This document shows, piece by piece, positions 1 to 8,700 of a DNA stretch of 64,000 bases. Numbering within the stretch: the first letter of the stretch is position 1; each line of letters starts with the position of its first letter. The position numbers were made by a program, and so were the translations under genes. Origin of the DNA: Pseudomonas sp. KNUC1026. GTDB taxonomy: Bacteria; Pseudomonadota; Gammaproteobacteria; Pseudomonadales; Pseudomonadaceae. Below the pieces are notes generated by a model. The model ran no database searches, was not told the DNA's origin, and worked only from the letters and a program-made list of their open reading frames with translations. The stretch is taken from assembly GCF_021650705.1 (NCBI RefSeq), contig NZ_CP087138.1, positions 3,100,001 to 3,164,000 on the forward strand, written 5' to 3'.

Positions 1-955
1 TGCGAAGCGAACAGGTTGGAATGCAGGCCTGCGCGTCGCGCGGCAAGCCGCACTCCCACGGTTTGAAAGGCGCCGCATTGCTTTGCTGTGGTGGGAGGCC
101 GGCTTGCCGGGCGACGCGGCGATCTACGAGCTTGCGAAGCGAACAGGTTGGAATGCAGGCCTGCGCGTCGCGCGGCAAGCCGCACTCCTACGGTTTGAAA
201 GGCGCCGCATTGCTTTGCTGTGGTGGGAGGCCGGCTTGCCGGGCGACGCGCCGATCTACGAGCTTGCGAAGCGAACGGGTGGAGTGCAGGCCTGCGCGTC
301 GCGCGGCAAGCCGCACTCCTACGGTTTGAAAAGCGCCGCATTGCTTTGCTGTGGTGGGAGACCGGCTCGCCGGGCGACGCGGCGATCTACGAGCTTGCGA
401 AGCGAACAGGTTGGAATGCAGGCCTGCGCGTCGCGCGGCAAGCCGCACTCCCACGGTTTGAAAGGCGCCGCATTGCTTTGCTGTGGTGGGAGGCCGGCTT
501 GCCGGGCGACGCGCCGATCTACGAGCTTGCGAAGCGAACAGGTTGGAATGCAGGCCTGCGCGTCGCGCGGCAAACCGCACTCCTACGGTTTGAAAGGCGC
601 CGCGTTGCTTTGCTGTGGTGGGAGGCCGGCTTGCCGGGCGACGCGCCGATCTACGAGCTTGCGAAGCGAACGGGTGGAGTGCAGGCCTGCGCGTCGCGCG
701 GCAAGCCGCACTCCTACGGTTTGAAAGGCGCCGCATTGCTTTGCTGTGGTGGGAGACCGGCTCGCCGGGCGACGCGGCGATCTGCGAGCTTGTGAAGCGA
801 ACGGGTGGAATGCAGGCCGGCGCGTCGCGCGGCAAGCCGCACTCCCACGGTTTGAAAGGCGCCGCATTGCTTTGCTGTGGTGGGAGGCCGGCTCGCCGGG
901 CGACGCGCCGATCTGCGAGCTTGCGAAGCGAACGGGTGGAGTGCAGGCCGGCGCG
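1..955. repeat. Tandem array of REPIN-like units (about 132 bp each, ~7.3 copies)
   Basis: Unit starts, marked by TGCGAAGCGAAC, fall at 1, 133, 265, 396, 528, 660, 791 (here TGTGAAGC) and 922, giving a period of 131-132 bp. Each unit holds two REP-type palindromes in opposite orientation: GTGGGAGGCCGGCTTGCCGG on the plus strand and, inverted, a GTGGGAGTGCGGCTTGCCGC-like element. This is the structure of a Pseudomonas REPIN. Two unit flavours (CAGGTTGG versus CGGGTGGAG after the start) occur in the order A-A-B, A-A-B, B, so units 1-3 and 4-6 form a higher-order repeat of about 395 bp. Open frames read through the array on both strands, but they are repeat artefacts. The array continues past the left edge of the window. 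Confidence 0.9.
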
Positions 956-974
956 CCGTGGTGCTTTCGCAGTG

Positions 975-2195
975 CTAGAACCCGTACTCCACCTGCGTAT
1001 GAAGCACCCGGTTATCCCGCAACTGCCCGAGAAAACTGTACTGCGGCCCGTAGTAGTAATCCGTTCCCACCTTCAATGTCAGCGGGTCGCTCACCCGATA
1101 GCTGCCCTGCACCCGCGCAATGCCGCTGCCGTCGCTCTGGTTGGCGGCGCCGCTGAATTCCAGGGTCAACTGGTCGTTGAGCCAGCGGTTGGCCAGGCGC
1201 CAGGTGAAACCGAGCTGGTCGCGGCGCGTCTGGTTGCTGGTCGCCAGCTGCCGCATGGCAACCTCCCGCTCGAAGCCGGGCGCAAGATTTCGAGCGTCGG
1301 CGTAGTCGAAAACGTGCACCCAGGTCAGTTGCACGCCGAGGGTGGCGGTGCCAGGCAGTTGCCACTCGCCGCCTGCGACCGCCGCAAATTGCGGCTTCTT
1401 GTGCAGGAAGTCATCGGCGCCATCGCTGTCGGGGTGCGAATAGGCAACCTCGGCCCGCCACACCGTGCCGCCCTGGGTAGTGCTGAAATCGGCACCGAGC
1501 ACCCGCGTGTGCTGGGCGGCCACCCGCACCAGTGCGCCACTCGGGCCGAGGCCGCCGGGCACCAGCACCGGCAGCGGGTCGGTGCCGTCGAACCACGACA
1601 CCGAGCCATCGGCGCTGTCGCCGGTCTTGTCCCATTTGAGCGCCCATTGGTCGCGCCGGGAGTCCTCCTGGCGGTAGGCCACCCCGGGCAGGCTCAGCAG
1701 AGGGATCTGCGACTGCTGAGCGCGCGGGTACCACAGCCCCTGCAAGGTGCCCCAGGCGCTGTCGTGGCTCAGGCTGATGCCATCGTTGCCCCAGCGCTGG
1801 TCGCCGTCGACCGGGGTGAGCAGGCAGTAGTTGCGCGGGCTGAGGTTGTCGGTCGGGTTGACCGCGTCGGCGCGGCCCCAGACCACGATCTGCCGGCCCA
1901 CCTTGAGGCTGTAGTCGGCAAAGTCATAGCGCCAGAACGCCTCGCGGACCAACCCGCCGCGCTCGCGGCTGGCCGATTGCGCCATGGCCCAGCCGTCGAA
2001 AACCAGCTCACCGAAGTCATCACTGCGCAGCGTGCCACGGCCCCAGGCCGAACCGGTGGCGATGCCGCTGCGATCGGTCAGCGCACGGTCGCCGCTCCAC
2101 CACCCGCTGCGCAGCGACAGCGAATGGTCCAGCACCACCTCAGCGTTGGCCAGGCCTGGCAGCAGCGCCAGGCCCAGCCACCACGCTCGGCTCAT
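975..2195 (-). CDS. Predicted outer-membrane beta-barrel protein (DUF1302-like)
   Basis: 406 aa with an N-terminal signal peptide (hydrophobic LGLALLPGLANA, then cleavage). The body is rich in alternating amphipathic strands, with a DUF1302-type signature around residues 90-125 (KVGRQIVVWGRADAVNPTDN) and a C-terminal strand ending in aromatic F, as outer-membrane barrels require. It is the last gene of the lipid operon; its ATG overlaps the stop of the RND exporter gene by 4 bp (ATGA), so it is probably translationally coupled. In other proteobacteria DUF1302 proteins often accompany RND/MMPL exporters. I infer that it is the outer-membrane or surface step for the product of the upstream enzymes. 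Family assignment is from motif appearance only. Confidence 0.7.
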   Translation of the reverse strand: MSRAWWLGLALLPGLANAEVVLDHSLSLRSGWWSGDRALTDRSGIATGSAWGRGTLRSDDFGELVFDGWAMAQSASRERGGLVREAFWRYDFADYSLKVGRQIVVWGRADAVNPTDNLSPRNYCLLTPVDGDQRWGNDGISLSHDSAWGTLQGLWYPRAQQSQIPLLSLPGVAYRQEDSRRDQWALKWDKTGDSADGSVSWFDGTDPLPVLVPGGLGPSGALVRVAAQHTRVLGADFSTTQGGTVWRAEVAYSHPDSDGADDFLHKKPQFAAVAGGEWQLPGTATLGVQLTWVHVFDYADARNLAPGFEREVAMRQLATSNQTRRDQLGFTWRLANRWLNDQLTLEFSGAANQSDGSGIARVQGSYRVSDPLTLKVGTDYYYGPQYSFLGQLRDNRVLHTQVEYGF

Positions 2196-5100
2196 CGGTC
2201 CAGGCTCTGGGCTTTGAAGTAGCGGTCTGCAACGCCTTGCTCAGCCACATAGCCACTGAGCGCGATCACCGTCTTGTGGCCGCTCTGCAAGTTCTCGGCC
2301 TGGGACTGCATGGCCTGCCGCTTGCCCTGGCTGCCGACCTGCTGCCATTGGCTGTTGTCGACCCGCTTGAGCGGCTGACCGGCCAGGTCATAGAAATCGA
2401 CGTGCAGCGGCACCCGGTTGGCCTTGGCGATCAGGCTGACCATCTTCGAGTAGCCCGTGTCCTTGCCGACGGTGTCGTCGGCCGGCACCGATTCGATCTT
2501 CCAGGCCGGCTCACCGCCGGGCGCCGTCACCTCGCCCACCAGCGTGTGGCGCCACTTGCCGGGGTTGTGGCCGACGATGTCGCCGTAGCTGAAGTCGGTG
2601 CCGACGAAGCTGTCGCGCTTGTTGGAAGCCGACAGCCTGCGCACCTTGCTCAGGGCCGGCAGGTAGATCCACATGTCGTCATCACCTGCCGAATGCTCCA
2701 CCAGCAGGGTAGCGGTGCCCTTGATGTCCTGCGGAGAGAGGAACTTGACGTAGCGGCTGTTATCGTCGCTGCCCTCCTGCAGGCGAGTCACGCCCTCGGT
2801 CTGGCGCACACGCTGCTCGCCAGCGGCGTTGATCAGGGTGAAGGTGGCCTGGGTGGAGGAGTCGCGCACCTTGGTCACCGCGTAGCTGTCACGCATGATC
2901 GCGGATGCGTCAGGTTGCTCGGCACGCGCAGTGCCGGGCGTGGCGGCCAGCGCCAGGCCCAGGGCGGCGGCCAGTACCAATGCACCGTTCAACTGGGCGG
3001 CGAGCCGAGGCTCGGCACCGCCGAAGATGAAGCGTGGGCGGAACACCAGCGCCAGCGCCGGCACCAGGGTGAGCGAGCCGATCACGCTTACCAGCATGGC
3101 GATCACGATGAACATCGACAGCCACAGGTGCACGTTGTAGCCCAGCGACAGGGCCAGCACGCCATAGCCGCCAGCCACCGCCGTGGCGACGAACAGGCAG
3201 GCCTTGCCGGCCGTGGCCAGGGTGGTGCGCACTGCCTGTTCGGCGCCCTGCCCCGCCCGCACCTGCTCACGCAGCCGGTAGAGGATGTAGATCGCGTAGT
3301 CGGCGCCGATGCCCACCGCCATCGCGCTGATCAGCGAGTTGGGAATGTTCAGCGGGATGTGAAGCCAGCCCATGGTGCCGAACACCGCCACCACGGCGAG
3401 GGCCAGCGGAGTGAGCACGATCAGGCCGGCGAACGGCGAACGGAACACCAGTGCCGAGATCACGAAGATCGCCAGCGCCACCTGCAGGATGTTGCGCAGC
3501 TTGCCCTGCACCAGGGTTTCGGTGAGCGCCACGGTTTGCGCCACGTCACCGCCGAAGCTCACTTTCACATCGGCCGGGAACGTCTTGGCGGCCTGCGCCT
3601 GCAGGTTGGAAAGCAGCGCCTTGACCACCGCGTTGTCGCCGGTCTTGAGCAACAAGGTGATCTTGGCGCGCTGGTAGTTGTAGTCGACCCACGAATCGAA
3701 ATCGCCCGGCTCACCGGACATCGAATACAGCAGCAGGTACTGGGAAGTCAGCGCCTGGCTGTCAGGCAGGGTGTCGAAGCGGGCGTCGTCGCCGTGCATG
3801 GCTTTGTTCATGCGCGTGAGGTAATCGACGATCGACACCGCCTTGCCCACGTGCGGCTGGGCCTGGGCGTAGTGTTCAAGGCCGGCGATGGCCGCCAGCA
3901 CATCAGGGCGCTTGATGGCGTCGGCGCCGGGGCCTTCGATCATCACGTAGAGGCTGTTGGTGCCACCGAACTGAGCGTTGAGCTGGGCATCGTCCTGCTG
4001 GATCGGCAGGTCGGCGGCGAAGAACTTCTTGGTGGCGTTATCGATCACCACGCCCTGCATGCCCCACACCAGCAATGCCGTCATCACCGTGAAACCCGCG
4101 AAGATGGCCGCGCGCCGAGGGCGGCACACCACCCACTCGGCGGCGCCACGGGCCAGGCGGTCCCACACACGCACCTTCTCGCCTTTGTTCAGGGCCTTTT
4201 CGCTGGGTGGCTTGAGCAGTGAGCGCACTGCCGGGATGAAGGTCATTTCCAGCAGCATTGCGCTGAGGATGCCAACGCCGGTGAACACGCCGAAAGAACG
4301 AATGGTGGCGATGTCGAACACCAGCAACGAGAAGAAACCGATGGCCGCGATGCTGCCGGCGATCAGCATCACCGGGCCCACGCCCGCCAGCGAAGCGATC
4401 ACCGCTTCACGGTTGGCCTCGCGCGGGGCCAGCCCGCCTTCGTTGCGCAGGCGCGCGTAGTCTTCGTAGTAGCGCTTGAGCAACTGCACCGCGTGCCCCG
4501 CCGCCACCGCCAGGATGAGGATGGGCGTGGGCGAGTTGAAGATGTCCATCGGCTGCCCGAGCACCCATGAAGCCGGTGCCCAGGCCACTGCCATCAGCGC
4601 GGTCACCAGCGGCAGCACCAGGCCCTGCACGGTACGGAAGGCCTCGAAGTGCAACAGGCCGATCACCAGAATGGCGATGGGGAACAGGATGTTGATGCGC
4701 TGGGCGTATTGCTCGGTCTGCTCCAGGTACACAGGGTTGCCGCCCAAGGTTATGTTCAGGCCATCGCTTTTGAAGCCATCGAGTACTTCATGGATCGGCG
4801 CCATCATCGCAGTGAACCCGTCGGAGCGCTCCTTGAGCTCCACCAGGATCGCCGCGCTGCGGCGGTCGGCGGAGACCACCGTCTGCTCGTAGACCGGGTT
4901 GCCGGCCAGCGCCGCGCGCAAGGTCGCGGCATCGGGCAGTGCGCCTTCGCCCAGCAGCGGGCGAGCCTCGAAACCTTCGTCGGTGCCGCGAATGCCCTTG
5001 GCCTGGCGGCTGCCCAGGCTCAGCAGCGTCGAACGCACCACTCCGGGCGTGGTGTCCAGGCGCGCGGTGAGGTCGCGCACGGTGCGCAGCACCTCGGGCT

Positions 5101-5335
5101 GGTAGATGTCACCTTGCTTGGGCGTGATGCCGATGATCATCAGGTACTTGGAGCCGAACACCTTCTCGACCTGGTTGGTCGACTGGATCAGCGGGTGGCC
5201 CTGGGGCGCCAGAGTGGCCGGGTCGATGACGATTTTCAGCCCCGCGCCGAACACGCCCAGCACAGCGGTAAGCAGCACGGTGACGGCGATCACTGCCCAG
5301 CGGAAACGCAAGATGAATGCAGCGTAGTTACGCAT
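2192..5335 (-). CDS. RND/MMPL (HAE3-like) exporter fused to a LolA-like outer-membrane lipoprotein-sorting domain
   Basis: 1047 aa. Residues 1-770 have the two-fold RND plan: TM1, a periplasmic loop with FGSKYLMIIGI, a cluster of TM helices near 215-375 (sterol-sensing-like), then a second half with another TM cluster (about 610-765). After a hydrophobic stretch (about 777-800) ending in GTARA comes a periplasmic domain (about 805-1047) resembling the LolA_like sorting family, with WIYLPALSKVRRL, SFVGTDFSYGDI and a terminal YFKA. The hydrophobic stretch looks like a retained signal peptide, so this seems to be a fusion of two normally separate genes. Its start overlaps the SRPBCC gene by 8 bp. 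Inferred role: lifting an acylated product out of the inner membrane and handing it across the periplasm. An indel that removed a stop codon cannot be excluded. Confidence 0.8.
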   Translation of the reverse strand: MRNYAAFILRFRWAVIAVTVLLTAVLGVFGAGLKIVIDPATLAPQGHPLIQSTNQVEKVFGSKYLMIIGITPKQGDIYQPEVLRTVRDLTARLDTTPGVVRSTLLSLGSRQAKGIRGTDEGFEARPLLGEGALPDAATLRAALAGNPVYEQTVVSADRRSAAILVELKERSDGFTAMMAPIHEVLDGFKSDGLNITLGGNPVYLEQTEQYAQRINILFPIAILVIGLLHFEAFRTVQGLVLPLVTALMAVAWAPASWVLGQPMDIFNSPTPILILAVAAGHAVQLLKRYYEDYARLRNEGGLAPREANREAVIASLAGVGPVMLIAGSIAAIGFFSLLVFDIATIRSFGVFTGVGILSAMLLEMTFIPAVRSLLKPPSEKALNKGEKVRVWDRLARGAAEWVVCRPRRAAIFAGFTVMTALLVWGMQGVVIDNATKKFFAADLPIQQDDAQLNAQFGGTNSLYVMIEGPGADAIKRPDVLAAIAGLEHYAQAQPHVGKAVSIVDYLTRMNKAMHGDDARFDTLPDSQALTSQYLLLYSMSGEPGDFDSWVDYNYQRAKITLLLKTGDNAVVKALLSNLQAQAAKTFPADVKVSFGGDVAQTVALTETLVQGKLRNILQVALAIFVISALVFRSPFAGLIVLTPLALAVVAVFGTMGWLHIPLNIPNSLISAMAVGIGADYAIYILYRLREQVRAGQGAEQAVRTTLATAGKACLFVATAVAGGYGVLALSLGYNVHLWLSMFIVIAMLVSVIGSLTLVPALALVFRPRFIFGGAEPRLAAQLNGALVLAAALGLALAATPGTARAEQPDASAIMRDSYAVTKVRDSSTQATFTLINAAGEQRVRQTEGVTRLQEGSDDNSRYVKFLSPQDIKGTATLLVEHSAGDDDMWIYLPALSKVRRLSASNKRDSFVGTDFSYGDIVGHNPGKWRHTLVGEVTAPGGEPAWKIESVPADDTVGKDTGYSKMVSLIAKANRVPLHVDFYDLAGQPLKRVDNSQWQQVGSQGKRQAMQSQAENLQSGHKTVIALSGYVAEQGVADRYFKAQSLDR

Positions 5336-5792
5336 GGTGCGCGCCCTCCTGGGCGGTGGCCTGCAGGAGCAGGGTTTCGAGGTTGGCGAGGTCCTTCTCG
5401 ACCTGGGAAATCAACACTTTGCGCAGCAAGGACACCGGCAGGATGCCGAAGAAGCGCCCCGGCTCGACGTCGAACTGCCAGTGCAGGTCGGTGTGGCCTT
5501 CGGCGGTGTCGGCGAAACGGTACTGGCCCACGTATTTGAACGGCCCTTCGAGCGCTTCGAAGCTGTAGTGCTGGCATGGGTCGCTGGCCAGGATGCGGCA
5601 ATCGAAATCCATCTTCTTGCCCAGGAAACTGAACTTGATGCGGTAGCGCGCACCCGGCGCGGTACTGCCGTCGAGCAGGCTGGCCTCCACGCACGAGCCT
5701 TGCCACAGCACATCGTTGGAAGGGTCGCTCAGGTAAGCGAAAACAGCGGCACGCGGCAGCGCCAGCGTGCGTTGGTACTCAGCCCGGATCAT
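5328..5792 (-). CDS. SRPBCC / polyketide cyclase-like lipid-binding protein
   Basis: 154 aa, no signal peptide, so cytoplasmic. The pattern fits the START/SRPBCC helix-grip fold: an N-terminal strand (MIRAEYQRTLALP), a short helix with VFAYLSDPSNDVLWQ, a run of antiparallel strands, and a long C-terminal amphipathic helix (LLRKVLISQVEKDLANLETLL). The family binds hydrophobic ligands in an internal cavity; some members catalyse cyclisation, others only carry lipid. The gene overlaps the NRPS stop by 14 bp and the RND start by 8 bp, so it sits between synthesis and export. I infer that it binds or modifies the acyl product, or passes it to the exporter. No catalytic residue can be named. Confidence 0.7.
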   Translation of the reverse strand: MIRAEYQRTLALPRAAVFAYLSDPSNDVLWQGSCVEASLLDGSTAPGARYRIKFSFLGKKMDFDCRILASDPCQHYSFEALEGPFKYVGQYRFADTAEGHTDLHWQFDVEPGRFFGILPVSLLRKVLISQVEKDLANLETLLLQATAQEGAHHA

Positions 5793-8700
5793 GGCTGTAA
5801 CTCCACGGCAAGGGGGCGAAGAAGCGCTGGCTCAGCTCGCTGGCCACTGCTTCGACGAAAGGAAGGTAGAGAATGCTGTTGTGATCGCCGGCCACTCGGC
5901 CCACTTCCAGGTGCTGCGGGCACAGCTGCTCCCAGCCCAGCAAGGGGCCGAAGTCTTCCGGCTCGTCGGTGGCCAGCAGCAGGTACAGCGGCGCGTCGAT
6001 ACCCGGTGGGAAGTACAGCTGCAAGGCGATGCCGTTGGCCAGGTAGGTCTCGAACAGCCGCGCCAGTTGCCCGGCGTCGGCGTCGGGCTCCAGCACGCCG
6101 GCGGCTTTGGCCTGATCGAGTACGAAAGCGAACGCCGCATCGCTGTCCATACGCCGCAGCTCGGCGGCGTCCAGTTGCAGGCGGATACCGTGAGGCGTGG
6201 CGAGGTCGCGAGCGAACCAGGCGAGCAAGGTGGCGTCGTCGGCTTCGGCTGGCACGTTGGCGGCCACCGGGGCGCGGGTGTCGAGCAGGAAGGTGCCCTC
6301 CACTGCTTCGCCCGCTTCGAGCAACTGGCGGGTCACCTCATAGGCAATGGCACCGCCGAAGCACCAGCCGCCGAGCAGATAAGGGCCTTGCGGTTGCACC
6401 TGGCGGATCTGCTGCAGGTACAGGCTAGCCATGGCCTCGACCGTCACCTCGGCCTGCCCGGCCTCACGCAGGCCGGGCGACTGGATGGCGATCACCGGGC
6501 GCGGGGTGTCGAGCAGGCGGGCCAACACGCGGTAGCTGACCACATTGCCGCCGATGGGGTGGAACAACCACAGCGGCCGGCCACTGCCCTTGCGCAGGGT
6601 CACCCGCAGCGAGCCGTCGCCTGCACCGCGGTGCACACGGGCGGCCAGGCTTGCAGCGGTCGGTGCGCCAAGCAGGTCTGCCACCTCCAGGGTGCAGCCC
6701 TGTTCACGTGCCACCCGATCGACCAGCTCCACCGCCAGCAAAGAATGGCCGCCGTGGTCGAAGAAGTCGTCGTGCACGCCCAGGCCTTCGCGCTTGAGCA
6801 CCGCCGCGAAATGCGCCAGCAGTTGTGCCTCCAGCGGCGTGCGCGGCGCTACCGGCTCGGCGCTGGTGAGCGGACCTTGCGGGGCTGGCAGGCGGCGGCG
6901 GTCGACCTTGTTGTTGGGCGTCAGCGCAAAGCGCTCCAGCTCCACCCAGAGGGTGGGCACCATGTACGCCGGCAACCGCGCGCGCAGCGCTTGCTGCAAT
7001 GCAGCAGCGCTGACCTGGGCGCCAGCACGGCTGGCCCAGTGACCCACCAGTGCCTCACCACGCTCATCTACCCAGCGGCTGACGACCGCCTGCGCCACGC
7101 CTTCGCATGCCTCGAGCGCCGCTTCGATTTCGCCCAGCTCGATACGGTAACCCCGCAACTTGACCTGGAAATCCAGGCGGCCGTGGTGCTCCAGTTGGCT
7201 TTGGGCGTTCCAGCGCACCTTGTCGCCGGTGCGGTACAGGCGTGGGGCGAGCGCGGGCAGGTCGTTGCGAAAACGCTCGGCGGTCAGCTCCGGCCGTTGC
7301 CAGTAACCCTCGGCCAGACCCTGGCCGCCGATCCACAGCTCACCGAGCATGCCCGGTGGCACGGGTTGGCCGTGTTCATCGAGCACCCACAGGTGGGTAT
7401 TGGCGATCGGTTGGCCAAGGGTCACCGGCTGGCCCGGGCGCAGCCGCGCCACGCTTGACCAGATGGTGGTTTCGGTGGGGCCGTAGAGGTTCCACACCTG
7501 GGCGCACTGGGCCAACAGGCGCTGCGCCAGGCTATGCGGCAGCGCATCGCCGCCACACAGCGCGGTGAGCCCGGCCAGTTGCCCGCGTTCATCGCTGCCT
7601 GCCAGCATCTGCCAGGTGGCCGGCGTCGCTTGCAGGGCCGTGATGCGCCGGCTGGCGACCCAGTGCAGCAAGCGCTGGCCGTCACGGGTGCTGGGGTGGT
7701 CCGCCACCCACACCTGGCCACCCACGCACAGCGGCAGGAACAGCTCCAGCAGGGAGATATCGAACGACGGTGTGGTGACGGCCAGCAGCCGCGTCTCTTG
7801 GCCCAGGCCAAGGGTTTCAGCCAGGCTCGCCATGAAGTTGAGCAACGCAGCATGCCCCACTTCCACGCCCTTGGGCTGGCCAGTAGAGCCGGAGGTGTAA
7901 AGGATGTAGGCAGGGCCTTGCGGGCTTGCCTGAAGCTCAGGCACCGGCAGGTCACCTTCGACGCCGGCCAGGTAGAGCCTTGGCAGCTCGGCGGGGAAGT
8001 CATCGAGTTCATGCTCGGTGACCACAAGGCTCAGCGCTGCGTCGGCGGCGATGTAGGCCAGCCGCTCTGCGGGAAAGTGCGGGTCCAGCGGCACGTAGCA
8101 CGCACCCAGGCGCCAGATGCCGAGGATCAGCGGGACCAGGTGCGCGCTGCGCTCCAGCTTGAAGCCGACCCGGCTGCCGGTGCCCACGCCGCGCGCCGCC
8201 ATCGCGGCGGCAAGCTGGGCGCTGCGCTGCAACAGGCCGGCGTAGGTCAGCGACAAGGCTTCATCGCCCAGCGCCAATTCATCAGGCCGGGCCTGGGCCT
8301 GTGCCAGGATCAGCTCAAGCACGCAGCGCTCGCGCCAGTGCCGCGCAGGCCCCGCCCCAAGCGCCGCCCACTGCTGGCGCTGGCAGGCATCGGGCGCGCA
8401 GAGCTGGGCCAGCGGCTGCTCAGGCTGGCTCAGCAGGCGCCCGGCCATGGCCACGAATGCGTCGGCCATCACCCGCACGCTGCCCTCACTGAACAGCCGG
8501 TCGTTGTATTTGAGCAGGCCCGTGAATGCGCCGTCGTGCTCGCCGCCCATCTCCAGGGTCAGGTCCAGTTGCCCCTCTTGTTGCGGCACATAGAAGCTGC
8601 TCACCGCCATGCCCGCCAGCACCTGCGCCTGCTCGCCCTGCGCCTGGCTGAAGAACTCGGCGAAGGCCTCTACCACCGGCAGCCGCTCCCAGGAAAAGCC

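Noticed and set aside
1..955. Several long open frames on both strands
   Set aside because: They arise from translating a ~132-bp repeat that has no internal stop; the same peptide recurs in each unit and none has a start context.
615..2222. 535-codon plus-strand frame across the repeat and the barrel gene
   Set aside because: It runs antisense to the beta-barrel gene and is due to high GC; no start site or protein-like motif.
2237..4222. 661-codon plus-strand frame
   Set aside because: Antisense shadow of the RND exporter; His/Gln/Arg-rich translation typical of reverse frames in GC-rich genes.
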